Origin: Taudactylus pleione
Lineage: Eukaryota > Chordata > Amphibia > Anura > Myobatrachidae
Direction: 5' to 3'
Length of the DNA: 64,000 nucleotides
Assembly (NCBI GenBank): GCA_031769625.1
Contig: JAUIMM010000017.1
Location: 2,408,501 to 2,472,500 of the forward strand
In this document: piece after piece, positions 1-10,020 of the stretch
How the letters are laid out: every line of letters begins with the position of its first letter
How positions within the stretch are numbered: position 1 is the stretch's first letter
Translations under genes and position numbers: made by a program
The notes under the pieces: generated by a model
The model's input: the letters and a program-made list of their open reading frames with translations, nothing else
Databases searched by the model: none
What the model was told of the DNA's origin: nothing

Positions 1-430
1 TGAATGGAACACAAATTTTGCATCTCAATTAATTTCTGCATATCAATAGTTTGAAACATCATCATTTGATCAATTTGTGTATTCATTCTTAACCCTGCTG
101 CCCATTTGGCAGCTTCGTCTGCTCTATTATTGCCCAGTGACACCGGATCGTCCTCACATGTATGGGCTTTACACTTAATGACGGCCACGCCAAAGAGCTC
201 CAAAATCATGCACTACCCCGAAGGCATACCTGGAGTCAGTGTAGATGTTAGCTGACTTACCTTCTGCCAGTTCACATGCTCTCCTTAATGCCACCAGCTC
301 AGCTACTTGTGCTGAGTGAGGTGGACCAAGTGGTTCAGCTACTACAACATCTTCATCATTTACAACAGTATAACCTGTGCATAACTCTCCAGTGTCAGTT
401 TGTCTATGACAACTCCAATCCGTGTAAATG
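1..430 (-). pseudogene. pol: ERV RNase H domain (pol fragment)
   Basis: In one minus-strand frame, from about 420 down to about 100, the sequence reads as an RNase H domain. An opening YTDW motif lies near 395. The helix AQVAELVALRRACE lies near 265-310 and supplies the catalytic Glu. IYTDSR at about 228-246 supplies the next Asp. GNNRADEAAK near 110-135 supplies the last Asp. The usual DG of the first motif is DW here, which may be damage. The frame differs from the tether upstream, so a frameshift lies near 430-550. Coding continues to base 1 towards the integrase linker, which is outside the window. Confidence 0.75.
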
Positions 431-552
431 TCACATCTACATTTTCTAAAGGTGTATCATGTATTTCAGGTCTTGCAGTAAAGGTCTGATTCAAATATTC
501 CATACAATTATGTGCATCAGTATACCTGCAAAACTCACCTTCCACCAGCGAC

Positions 553-1077
553 TCACCTCTCTCCACCCTTTGTGCATCCTGAGGCACATATGGTAAATAC
601 GTTGCTGGGTTTTAACGTACTGCACCGTTTAATGGTGATATTTGCAGGTGCTATTAGAGCTAGTTCCCATTTCGTGAACCTAGCTAAGGAAACATGTCTG
701 GTTTGGGCAGAATTCAGCAAAGCAGATACAGCATGGGGTGTATAAACAATCATATCATGGTCTAATACTACATCCTCACTCTTACTGACCAAAAGAGCAG
801 TTGCTGCTACACTTCTTAAACATGTTGGGAGTGATCTTGCCACAGTGTCCAATTGTGCACTGTAGTATGCTACGAGTCTACAAGCATCACCATGTTTTTG
901 TGTGAGGACACCTGCTGCACAGCCATTAGCCTCCGTACAATATAAATCAAAAGGTTTTTTATAATCTGGTATTCCCAATGCAGGTGCTCTTGTCAGACTG
1001 TCCTTAAGGTTAAGGAAAGTCCTGCAATGGTAAAGCCAAAATAGAAAATCCTGGGATCCATGATCTGCAGTATCCAC
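553..1077 (-). pseudogene. pol: ERV RT connection/tether region (pol fragment)
   Basis: This 174-codon open stretch carries the region between the polymerase palm and RNase H: a PALGIPDYKKPF-type segment, then LYCTEANGCAAGVLTQKHG, then a YYSAQLDTVARSLPTCLRSVAA segment. This matches the usual retroviral connection domain, where a short beta-rich module (phe-L-x-V/C-T-E-x-x-G-x-A-x-G-V-L) precedes RNase H. It overlaps the upstream RT part by about 70 bases in another frame, so a frameshift separates them. It is a decayed part of one former pol gene, not a gene of its own. Confidence 0.78.
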
Positions 1078-1591
1078 ACATGCCCACGAAGGTACAGATT
1101 TGCTGTTGGTTTTGCGGCAGTGTCATGGTCTGTATAGCCTGTATTCTGTCAGTAGTCAGATGTTGTAGCCCCTGGGTTAGGCAGTGTCCCAAGTATTTAA
1201 TCCTGGTCTGGCATGGCTGTAATTTGTCCTTAGCAACCTTGTGTCCTCTCTGTGAGAGATGAAGCAACAGTAGTTTAGTATCATTTAAACATGACATAAA
1301 TGAATCAGAGCACAACAACAAATCGTCTACATATTGTATTAGAACAGATCCATTGGGAGGTTGAAAAGATTGTAAACAGTTGTGTAAGGCCTGGGAGAAG
1401 ATGCTGGGGCTGTCTATGAAGCCATGGGGCAACCGTGTCCATGTGTATTGTACCCCCTTGTATGTGAAGGCAAATAAATACTGACAGTCAGGATGAAGAA
1501 GGACAGAGTAGAAGGCAGAACAGAGGTCAATAACAGTAAAATGGGTTGCATTTGGTGGGATCTGCATGAGAATGACAGCTGGATTTGGCAC
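1010..1591 (-). pseudogene. pol: ERV reverse transcriptase palm (pol fragment)
   Basis: The central RT domain is clear over 193 codons. The first catalytic Asp lies in VIDLCSAFYS at residues 20-29. LPHGFIDSP at 54-62 corresponds to the common LPQGF-x-x-SP motif. The catalytic YVDD box is at residues 87-90, followed by LLLCSD. A thumb-like KYLGHCLTQ segment follows (about residue 140), as in other retroviral RTs. The catalytic residues survive, but the N-terminal fingers are in another frame (break near 1600) and so is the connection domain (break near 1010-1077). The enzyme would not be made as one chain. Confidence 0.87.
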
Positions 1592-1616
1592 TACAGGGAG
1601 TTTCCTCTCAACTACC

Positions 1617-2330
1617 TTAATAACCCCCTCTAAGGTCCTGTACTAGCCTATAACCCCTCCCACCACTCTTCTTCAAAGGAAAAATGGGACTGTTGGCTAC
1701 ACTAGCTGTACGGACTAAAATCCCCTGCTGGAGCAATCTCTCAATTATGGGATACACCCCTAGCTCCACCTCTGGTTTTAAAGGGTACTGAGGGATTTTT
1801 GGAGCCTGTCTTCCCACCTTTAAGTTGATTATTACAGGAGCTACATTTGCCATTAATTCAGTGTCCTGTCCATCTTGGGTCCAAAGGGAACCCGGTATTT
1901 GAGATAACATCTCCTTTACCTGTGATGGACTTTGCTCTAGGACGGTAGAGTGAAGCATTAACTTTTGTGGAGTGTCCAGTATATCCCTTACCTCATGCAC
2001 AACTCTCTCTGGGATATCTAAAAATATACCATCAGGGGTACAATAAATGACACATCCCATTTTACACAACAAATCCCTTCTAAGTAGGTTAGTAGGAGCC
2101 GCCGCTGCCAGGAGAAAGGAATGCCTGGTATGCAATGGCCCAATAGTAACTTCTGCAGATTCAGTTAAAGGATAATGCTGCACTTTACCCGTTACACCCA
2201 TTGCTGGTACTGTCTTGCAGGTCACCTGTCAATTGGATGGAGATTTTAACACTGATCCGGTCGTCCCTGTGTCTGCAAGAAAAGTATGTTTAGTACCAGC
2301 TACATCAACCGTCATTACAGGTTCTTCCCT
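1617..2330 (-). pseudogene. pro-pol: ERV protease and RT fingers (pro-pol fragment)
   Basis: The aspartic protease active site DTG is encoded at 2265-2273 on the minus strand, preceded by a hydrophobic TFLA, as expected for a retropepsin. A TGA stop at 2229-2231 interrupts the same frame shortly after it. Downstream the frame is open to about 1617. It holds the retropepsin C-terminal helix motif NLLRRDLLCKMG, compared with the family pattern LLGRDLL. RT fingers follow, with PQYPLKPEVELGVYPIIERL and a SPIFPLKKSG-type segment. The RT is then broken by a frameshift near 1600. Protease and polymerase were evidently translated together, as in other class I elements. Confidence 0.82.
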
Positions 2331-2361
2331 AGTACTCCCAGTTAACCTGACTGGCTGTAGA

Positions 2362-4110
2362 CTACAGGTATGACCTGACCCCTAGAGCTGACTGTCCTGC
2401 TCCAATAAAGCATTTACTGCCACTATGCGAGCAGGCAATTGCTGGAGTTTCCAGCATTCTGGGATGTTTTGGAGCTCCCAGGTTAGGTGGTCCCTGTTTC
2501 CTTGCTTTACAGTCCCTAATTAGATGTCCCTTCTGGTTGCAGTTATAACACCTTCGTGGTGGGTATGGTGTGAAAGGTTGTTGCATGGGTTGGGGAGTGT
2601 AGAAAGATAATGGCTGAGGATGTGGATATCGGGGTTGTGGCTGTGTGTGGAATGTGTTCTGAGGCAAGGTATGTTATGTGTTTTGTTGCCGAGTGTGATA
2701 TGGCTGTGTAATTTGTGACTGCGCAGGATATGTATTGAGAACTTGTAGCTGCGCAGGTGAGTAGATGTCTGGTGGCTGTGGATGCATTGGTTCAAGAGCT
2801 TGAATACTAACAGCCATTAGCTTCTCACTGTGTGTTTCATGCTTCCTGAGGATGTCATGTTCAATAGCAGTTTCCCTGAGGGTGTCTACCGTAATTCCCC
2901 TCCATTCAGGATGTGAGGTCTGAACCCTGGTCTTTAGATTGTCTTTAAGACCATCCATAAGTACCGTGATGACCATTTCCCTGTTGTGTGTGCTATCTTT
3001 TATGTCCTCTATCCCAGTGTACTGGGTAATAGTCTGCAGTGCTCTAGTGAAATAATCTTCTGTAGACTCACTCTCCTTCTGTTTAAATGTAAAAAATTTA
3101 CTCCAGTTAACTACCACTAGAAAATATACGGCCAATTGGGTGATTATGCGGGTTATGTTGTCCTGATTACTTTCGTCAGTTAAGGGACTATCTCCATCCA
3201 ATACACAAGCCGTGATAAACTTTTTCACGTCAGTATTGTGTGGAAGACATGCCCGTAATACCACTCGCCAATCTTTGTTGGTTGGCTCATGAGTATTACC
3301 TAAATCTTTTATAAATCTCTGACACTTTGCTAACTCTTTTCTAGGGTCAGGGAAATCTGTCATTATGGAATGTAGCTCCGCTCTCGTCCATGGACAATGC
3401 ATTGTTAGCTCCCTTGCAGGCACTACACCACCTGCGTCTGGATTCCCATTGGGAACTGTTATTGTCCGGACTGGATGCTTGCCTACCACACCGTTACCTT
3501 TGGCCTTGGTACTTGGGGGGTTCAGTCTAGTACTGCAACGTATAATATTATTTACAGCAGCTTCCGCTACGTCTTCTGCGGGTGGTAGCACTTCTGCTAC
3601 TACCATTGGTGAGGCCACTTCCTGTACCTGCTGTGGAGGAACATTTAACATTTGAACTGTATGAGAAATGGCTGACATTACAACAGGTTCATCATCTGCA
3701 TCATAAACATTTTCATTATAATTACTCAGGAGAGGGTACAAGTTGCTTGTTACATTTTTAGCATTTTTGGTACGGGCTGTATCTTCACCTCCCACCTTGT
3801 AGGGCGGTGAAGGTGTGCATGCACTACTAAGTGTACTTTCAGCAACGCTATCTTGCCGTGCGCACGCGCTCCCTTGTGGTGCGCACATGATGCTATTTTG
3901 CATTGCGTGCGCGCTCCCTTGTGTCGCGAGCGCAATGCTATTTTGTGCCGCATGCACACCGCTAAGCCACGTGTTTCCCTCATGCTGCCACAGCTTCAAG
4001 CAATCGTTATATTTTACTCTTTTCTTCAGAGATTTCACCACAAAGATGCTATATCTAACATTGTTCAATATTTCCACATCATGCCAATCTTCAGAAAAGG
4101 TTTCACACAC
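2362..4110 (-). pseudogene. gag: ERV gag with zinc knuckle, one in-frame stop
   Basis: The minus strand is open for 478 codons from 4110, stops at a TAA near 2671-2673, and continues in the same frame for about 100 codons to 2362. The N-terminal third holds three imperfect 15-residue repeats of a QNSI/QGSA type (about residues 56-98), then a proline-rich PPY stretch. A capsid-like helical domain follows from about residue 235 to 430. The part after the stop is Pro/Gln-rich and holds a CX2CX4HX4C zinc knuckle at about 2509-2550, the nucleocapsid RNA-binding motif. A single nonsense change therefore separates capsid from nucleocapsid. No trans-frame signal is needed to explain it. Confidence 0.85.
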
Positions 4111-4117
4111 TTCCTCG

Positions 4118-4330
4118 TCATCTTAACCATACATTACAGTGCGTAGTTGCATACGCTCCGTACTTTGTATGCATTATATGCCTTGCTGATCCTGTCGGCC
4201 CTTCCAAAAGCAGCACCTCGTCCACCATACCCAGGGTCAGCCTGGCACCCATCTGGGAAAACGCTAAGCACTTTTCGCTAGTATGTGGAGCGGTGGACGA
4301 ATTCACAGGCTGCCATCCACTCACCTTCAC
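4118..4330 (-). pseudogene. Possible N-terminal gag/leader reading frame
   Basis: A 70-codon minus-strand frame lies directly upstream of gag and overlaps its edge in a different frame (offset by one base). It has no recognisable domain. It may be the original gag N terminus (matrix) displaced by a frameshift, or simply leader sequence. Support is only position and openness. Confidence 0.25.
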
Positions 4331-4421
4331 CCGCTGTGTACAACCAACTCGCTAATCGTTACAATCAACCTACACAACAAGTAGCAGAATGCTGCCTATA
4401 CAATATCCTGCCTTCCGGATA

Positions 4422-4739
4422 GGGAACACACAGTACCCCTAACCAATGGGAACACACAGTACCCCAAACCAAATCCCTTTTCGAGTACTTTCCACTGCTA
4501 GCAGTGATTTCCTCCACCACAACTCAGTTCACAATCACGGTCTGCCCCAACCGTGTGGTTCAATCGCAATGCCCAAAGAACCTAACTGATCATTGGATTT
4601 TACGATCACACTGAGACCCGATTTTACACAGTACCCCTAGTAGTAGGGAACACACAGTACCCCTTTCTGCAATACACCTGCTATGTGTACCCTAGGAAAC
4701 ACACAGTACTCCTAGCTCTAGAGAACACACAGTACCCCT
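4422..4739. repeat. Six copies of an 18-base direct repeat
   Basis: A motif close to GGGAACACACAGTACCCC recurs at 4422, 4448, about 4626 (shortened), 4646, 4694 and 4721. Spacing is irregular (20 to 180 bases). It lies just upstream of gag in the ERV sense, where leader, packaging signal or U5/R sequence would be. The function is unknown. It ends where the next hAT MITE begins. Confidence 0.75.
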
Positions 4740-5091
4740 AGGGGCGCCGAGAGGGGGGGAGCGGGCTTCCTGAGGGGCCCGGCGGGGGCCCGGGTCCAGC
4801 GCCGCTCCCCCCTCACAGCAGCCCAGCACACAGCGTGTGCTGAGCTGTAGTTGGAGACTGCTCGTGGCTGCTGAGTAGCAGCCACAGCAGTCTCGTATGC
4901 CTGTGCGGGGGAGCGATCACAATGATCGCGCCCTCCCCTGGCTTTGCGCAGGGCTGAGGGGGCTCAGAGCGCCCCCCCCCAGCGCACAGCGCTGCTAATA
5001 TTTTTTTCTCAGCAATGGGGCGTGGCCACGCCTCCCACGATTAGGCCACGCCCCCTATTGCCGGGGCCCGCCATGGCTCTTGGCGGGCCTG
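4739..5091. mobile_element. hAT-type MITE (GC-rich family), inserted in ERV upstream region
   Basis: This block starts with a GGGGCGCCGAGAG-type end and finishes near GGCGGGCCTG. It is clearly homologous to the element at 12846-13250 (same central cgg/ccc-rich stretch, same paired CAGCAC/GTGCTG and AGACTGCT segments, same ACGCCTCCCA and ATTAGGCCACGCCCC stretches). The flanks share only CCCCTA (4735-4740 and 5092-5097), so the 8-bp duplication is not clean here. Confidence 0.65.
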
Positions 5092-5293
5092 CCCCTATTC
5101 TCATCACAAATATACGTCTATCATGCACCTTTTCTGCACAGAAAAGAAATTAAACTTTTTCGCAGATATGGCAGTATGATTAAGATACTCAAAACAATGT
5201 AATCACGCTATCAGTACAACAATGCAATCTTAAACAATTTGTTTGAACACGTGGCAGCAACAATACCGGAAACACATATACGGTATTGTGCGC

Positions 5294-5397
5294 CTAGTCG
5301 CATACACAATAATGCGACTGATACACAAAAGCGCGGAAATAATAATTACGCTATTGTGTGACTAGTCGCATACACAATAATGTGACTAACACACAAA
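5294..5397. repeat. Two direct repeats of about 36 bases, 68 bases apart
   Basis: The stretch starting CTAGTCGCATACACAATAAT is present at 5294-5329 and again at 5362-5397, with few differences. Duplicated short blocks like this are common in retroviral U3 enhancers, and the position upstream of the ERV gag would fit, but LTR borders are not proven. Confidence 0.6.
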
Positions 5398-5948
5398 GCA
5401 AGGACAGACCATAAAGGAAACAAACCTTTCTCTCCTGTCCCCAAGTTCCTAATCAGCGCCCCTTAAGATCACACAGTAAAGGACAACGAATGGTAGCAGG
5501 GTTTTGAACACAGTGCGTTCTTGCCTGCTTATGGTGCCTTCCACCCTTTGTTGCGGAATCGAGGTCCGTTCGCTATCGTGCGAATCACGGTGGTGTGATA
5601 TCAACTGCGAGCCCCCATCTATGAATACACTTAAATTGCTAGAGAGAAATAATCGCTGTCCAGACAATTATTGTGGTTCCAATGCACAAAAGTTCTTATT
5701 GCAATAAAAGAAAGTTACACGCTTTCATCTAGCACAATTAGCACAAAGACACTTAAATACAGAATATACGATACAGCCCAGCATACAGTCATCAGTCCAG
5801 AAGCCTGTGGTCATCCAAGAAGAATGGCTGTATACTATAACCAGCATGCAAGCTATATACCCTCCCAGAACAAAGAAACTAGTTAACGGGTTTCCATTGA
5901 GTCTTGCTCGTGGACATTCTGGTACGATGCAGGTCATTGGACAGTTCA

Positions 5949-6226
5949 CAGGCCCGTAGCTAGGATAGTGCGCCCGGTGCCGTCGCACAGGGAACCACAG
6001 GTCAGGGGGCGCTGTTTGGGCCTGTCAAATTTCTGTTTATTATCATTCTTGCTTGTAGCTTCCACTTATATCATCCCCAGCATCTCCTGGCCTCTCCTAT
6101 CTCTTCCCTGGCCCTTCCCCATGAAGCCACGGCCCTTTTTTGGGTGCATTATGTCCCTTTGAAAAATGAGGGGGGCGCCAATGCTCTTTCTGGCACAGGG
6201 CACCAAAAAGTCTAGTTACAGCTCTG
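5949..6226. mobile_element. hAT MITE with perfect 8-bp target duplication
   Basis: The element begins CAGGCCCGTAGCTAGGA and ends CTAGTTACAGCTCTG, imperfect terminal inverted repeats of the CAGRGCCGTARCTAG type. The 8 bases ACAGTTCA flank it on both sides (5941-5948 and 6227-6234), the duplication length made by hAT transposases. It is 278 bp with no coding capacity. Confidence 0.9.
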
Positions 6227-6924
6227 ACAGTTCATATAGCATCACTAGGGGTATGTCCCAGTTCCTCAGATGTTGCTTTGTGTGGTTTTCCCGCCGAAGA
6301 ACTGGTTTAAACTAGTAAAAAACACTTCATACAGCTTCACATTCTAACCACTATATTCATATAGTACAGATCTTGCGAACGCATGATGCGATTTCCTTCT
6401 GGGTCGAACCGGAAATCTGCAAATAAACAGTGATTTAGAATGGTACCAAACATGATATGTCTACTAGCTTATGTACCTTAAATATCGTATACATTACATT
6501 TCACACCATAAGTATTCGCTAATAAAACCTCTAATATTAAGCTTTTAATGTGGAGGAACCTTTTTATAAGTTTTGGTATGTGTAAGTGTGAGAATATTGC
6601 ATGTAGTCGCTAATATGCGTGGTGCATTTATGTGTAGAGTGCTTTGATAAACAGCGCAACTGTGCGCTGTGCGTCTTATACAGTATATTTAATGTTTTAT
6701 TTAATGTGCGTATGGGGTATGGTAGGACTTTCAACAATATGTGGTAGCAATGCAGACGCACGACGCTAATAATCGTATATAGCATTGCACACAATGGTTT
6801 CATGCTGACGACGCAAGATGGTGTCATCAGGGGTAACACAAGATGGCGTCGCCCGATATTGACTTAAGATCTGGTCTCAGCCAATCATCCGGCTTCGACA
6901 CCCATCACCGCTATCTCACATCCG

Positions 6925-7080
6925 TAATAAAGCTGTCCAGCATTTGTGGGCTACATGCAAAAGCAGCCAGTATTTACCATGCATGCAAAAAAATGAATGA
7001 TGTATTTGCACCCTTTGCATTGCAACATGGTTTGTCCAGGTACATAGAGCAAGTAACTATCTTACTCTATTCCCAAAACA
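6925..7080. repeat. Fragment of a repeat also present at 47610-47860
   Basis: The run around TATGCAAAAGCAGCCAGTAT (here with ACATGC) followed by TTTACCMTGCATG and an A-rich stretch occurs here and near 47795-47850. The second locus begins GGGGTTGATTCTGAGATG, a MITE-like end. Probably two remnants of one DNA transposon family. A 97-codon plus-strand frame here (6843-7136) has no recognisable domain and is likely chance. Confidence 0.5.
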
Positions 7081-7139
7081 GAATCAGGCCCTATATGGAC
7101 TATCACAGCGGGCCTGTTTGTAGCAAGGTGGTGTGATAC

Positions 7140-8200
7140 ACATGGATTTTTGTCTTACATGCGTTCTATTCAATATTTAAAATTTTCTTTTACTCCTCTC
7201 TTTATAAATTAATTGTCCCATGTCCAAAATGTGTGACTGCTGCACTCCCAAAACAGTTGACACTTTTGAAATAACTGTGCATTTTATTATTGTGTATATC
7301 AGGTGTTTGGGCTTGTGCGGTAAGTTATATAGTACAAAACAAATCTGTTATTTTCTCACAACCCCATATCAATGCTATAGCCGTAGGAAATGCTGAGCAA
7401 TGTATCCAATTTAGTCACCAATTCTGGACGTAGACATGCTAATGAGATGTCATGCCCGGCCTGTCATGTCAGCAGTGTATAAAGATGTTTTTTGAGGCTG
7501 TTGAATGAATGCAATGATACATGCATTGCTGAACCTGACACATACTGAGATGTTGAGCTTTGGCTTCCTGGAGCTCATTATGAGAGATAACTGGAGGCAT
7601 GTCCCGGGGAGAAGTACTGAACATTACACAGTCATCCCGGGAGGAGAGATAGACTTCTCTTTAGGAAAGTGTACCTTCTGGGTAACAGCAGCGCACACTC
7701 AATAATTTACATTTTGCTACAGCTGCATATTTAGGCTCATCTATGATAAAGTATTGGATAGAAGAACATTGCATTATTCCATTTTATTCTATATTTGGTA
7801 CAAATATATTAACACTTTCAATGGGTTTTCCCCATTGCTTAATTCTGTTTCCAGATTTTCTGGGATGTTAATCCATGTGTCCCCATATCTAGACATACAA
7901 AATTGGTACAAAATAAGTTTTGCTACCAATGTGACCAATCTGCCTAAACTCCACCGCAATATAGAGCAGCTGACCAGGTCATAGTGCAGGAGCCCGGAGA
8001 CCATCTGACTGGAGCTCCAGAGAGAGTACCTCACCAGAGCACCAATCACTGGGCAGATAAATGTAAGCTAAAGAGAGGGGTGATGGGTATTGCTGGGGGG
8101 AGGGGTTGCAGGGGAGTGTGCGCGATTGCGTGGGGGAGCGATCGCGTGGTTGGTGTTGATGAGCCGGCAGTGCATGCGCGGATACCTTCTCACTGTATAT
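7140..8200. other. Unassigned AT-rich sequence
   Basis: I see no gene, terminal repeat or array here. Short plus-strand frames at 7505-7705 and 7754-7984 have no domain features. Confidence 0.5.
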
Positions 8201-8632
8201 TTTGTGAAGAATACAGTGAAAAGTGTGTTAAGTGGATATGCAGGGACAGAGCTTTATCGCAAGCTCTGTCCTTGCATGCAAATTTTGATACATCCCTGTG
8301 ATGTATTCAAATATTGCATCGCTATCATGGGTGAATTCTAAGATCTGGATTGTGATAAATATGATATAAATATGCCCGACACCGGCACTTATCGGGGCTT
8401 TTTTTTTCGGGACCTGATTTGTCCCGAGAAAAATCCACGGAAAGTGACGTTTTTTTGTGAAAACACATAGGTCCATGAACTTATCACCAATGCTATGTGT
8501 TTTTGCCCAAAATATCCTTTTATTTCAGATGAAATAATAGAATAGGGAGAGAAAAGCATCGGGGGACGAAAAACGGTGACAATCGTCAAAAAATCCCAAT
8601 TTCTCGCAATTCAACGCTTATTGGATACCCCC
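8200..8632. mobile_element. Probable MITE remnant with internal hairpin
   Basis: A hairpin made of GCAGGGACAGAGCTT and its near-complement lies at about 8240-8275. The right border reads as a terminal repeat (minus strand GGGGGGTATCCAATAAGCG, ending about 8632), typical of amphibian Harbinger-like MITEs. The matching left end was not found, so it may be truncated. Confidence 0.4.
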
Positions 8633-8763
8633 CTTTAGACTTTTAGGGGACAGAAAAAATTGTCTAAAATAATACATTGTGAATTCTCTGAAACATATCT
8701 GGTTAAGGCTAATCTCCCACAGTCTAATATAGAATACAGTGTCCTTTAGGGAAGGCAATAAGT

Positions 8764-8880
8764 TTGATCAGAGCATAGAACGTTACTGGCTACATTGATC
8801 AGAGAACATAATTGGTTACTGGCTACATTGATCAGAGAACGTTACTGGTTACAGTTGATCAGAGAACATAACTGATTACT
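8764..8880. repeat. Minisatellite, unit about 33 bp, 3.5 copies
   Basis: The unit TGATCAGAGAACATAACTG followed by GTTACTGGCTACAT recurs at about 8764, 8796, 8828 and 8856 with small changes and one shorter copy. Confidence 0.8.
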
Positions 8881-8914
8881 TGCCACTGTTTGCCCTTTTC
8901 CCTGGTTACATTAT

Positions 8915-10020
8915 GGGCCTGATTCAGAGGTGGACACTAATGCCGCCGTGACTGCGACTTTGGGGGTCATTCAGACCCGCTCACGAGCGCAGGACGCTCG
9001 CAAGCGGGTCGATGTTCCCCCACTGCGCATCTGCACGACGGAGGGAGCTCCGTTGTGCGCAAGCGCGAGACCGGGTCTCGCACCAAAGGGGTTATGCTGT
9101 CGATGTTTATTTACAGCACGCCCCCTTTGGTGGGCGTGCCAGGGGTGTGCCTGCCAGACGGAGGCCTTCCCATGGGAACGCCTACCGTCTGAAGCCGGCC
9201 CCACTGACATCAGTAGTGATGTCAGTGGGAGTGATTTTGGCTCTGATAGAGCCAAAATCACTCCAGGGCTTGCGGCAGCGAGACCCTACCGCAGGGTCTC
9301 CGTCGCAAGCCCGATGGTCGCGATGGTCAAGACCATCGCGACCATCATCATGGACGCTTGCATATGCTGTGGGTGGTCACCCACAGCTATGCGAGCGGCC
9401 AGGAGGCCGCTCCATTTTCATGGAGGAGGGCCCTGATTCAGAGCGAGCGCTCTGGTCACAGCGTTTGGCTCTGAATCAGGCCCTTTGTGCGGAGCCGCAG
9501 TAGTGATAATATACAAATGCTGGTTTCAGCCTGCCCCTGGTGTACTAGCATGCGTCAGAATGTGCAAGCCCTGAGATGCCCACTCTCAATACCCATGATA
9601 CATGCAACTCCACCGGTGGTTCCAAACACTTCACCATTGGCGCACCATTGCCTTCACCATCGACACTTCTACCAGCCTATGATAGGCACAGTGTTTCTTT
9701 TTAAATTTCACTGAACATGGCTTTTGTGACTATGGCTGTGTGTCTAAGAACGTAGCCAATTTTATTCATACGCAAACGCCCCTGAGATGGCCTTTTTTGT
9801 GCTTATTTCAGGCCAACTCCCAGTCACTGATCGGGAATGCCCATGGTATTGCATAGCTGTTTATAAGGAGTGCGACTTCTTATGCATTAGCGTACAGAGC
9901 CGTACATATAGGGAGACTCATGCGCCATAGGGATTTTCAGGACTTATCATGCATGCGCAGTAGCAAATAATTGCTCAACTACACAATCATTGGCACTGCA
10001 TCCACCTATGAATCAGGCCC
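8915..10020. mobile_element. MITE with GGGCCTGATTCA ends, hosting a nested hairpin-chain MITE
   Basis: The left end GGGCCTGATTCAGAGGTGGA and the inverse of the right end (GGGCCTGATTCATAGGTGGA) match closely, defining an element of 8915-10020. If the nested element and its duplicated TTT (8962-9486) are removed, the host is about 580 bp. The flanking triplets (TAT and TGA) do not match, so the target duplication is lost or was different. Confidence 0.65.
8962..9483 (+). mobile_element. Hairpin-chain MITE, copy A
   Basis: This 522-bp element starts GGGGGTCATTCAGACC and ends CTCTGAATCAGGCCC, and is flanked by TTT on both sides (8959-8961, 9484-9486). Most of its length consists of successive short inverted repeats that do not overlap: for example a TGACATCA stem near 9204-9230, an AGTGATTTTGGCTCT stem near 9230-9265, and a GATGGTCGCGATGGTC stem near 9312-9346. 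Same orientation as the copy at 37445; opposite to 13765 and 56818. Confidence 0.85.

Larger units (their letters stand above)
1..4330 (-). mobile_element. Endogenous retrovirus, gamma/epsilon-like, broken and cut by window edge
   Basis: Reading the minus strand from about 4330 down to 1 gives the retroviral order gag, nucleocapsid zinc knuckle, protease, reverse transcriptase, tether and RNase H. The RNase H end reaches base 1, so integrase, any env and the 3' LTR lie outside the window. The gene order, the single zinc knuckle and the RT style suggest a class I (gamma/epsilon-like) ERV; that placement is inference. Every gene carries a stop or frameshift, so this is an old copy. The 5' LTR should lie at higher coordinates, but I could not fix its ends or a primer-binding site. 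Confidence 0.88.
5100..6842. other. Possible ERV 5' LTR/leader region, borders unresolved
   Basis: No gene is seen here. The stretch holds the 5294/5362 repeats, a hAT MITE at 5949-6226, and AT-rich sequence with a minus-strand AATAAA near 6700 and a TATA-like GTATATAGC near 6775. These would suit an LTR reading leftwards, but no TG..CA ends, target duplication or tRNA-like primer site could be matched. Treat as unassigned. Confidence 0.25.

Noticed and set aside
4554..4580. tRNA-like GTGGTTCAATCGCAATGCCCA as a primer-binding site for the ERV
   Set aside because: Spacing from the T-loop-like part to CCA is too short for a tRNA 3' end, and no LTR edge lies next to it.
8900..9490. CRISPR-like array suggested by many short palindromes
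   Set aside because: The palindromes differ from each other and there are no spacers between identical repeats; the sequence is a eukaryotic MITE.
8930..9503. Overlapping frames of 100-170 codons on both strands within hairpin-chain MITEs (also at 13774-14348, 37260-38005, 56827-57290)
   Set aside because: GC-rich inverted repeats give open frames on both strands; peptides follow the hairpins and show no domain or codon bias.
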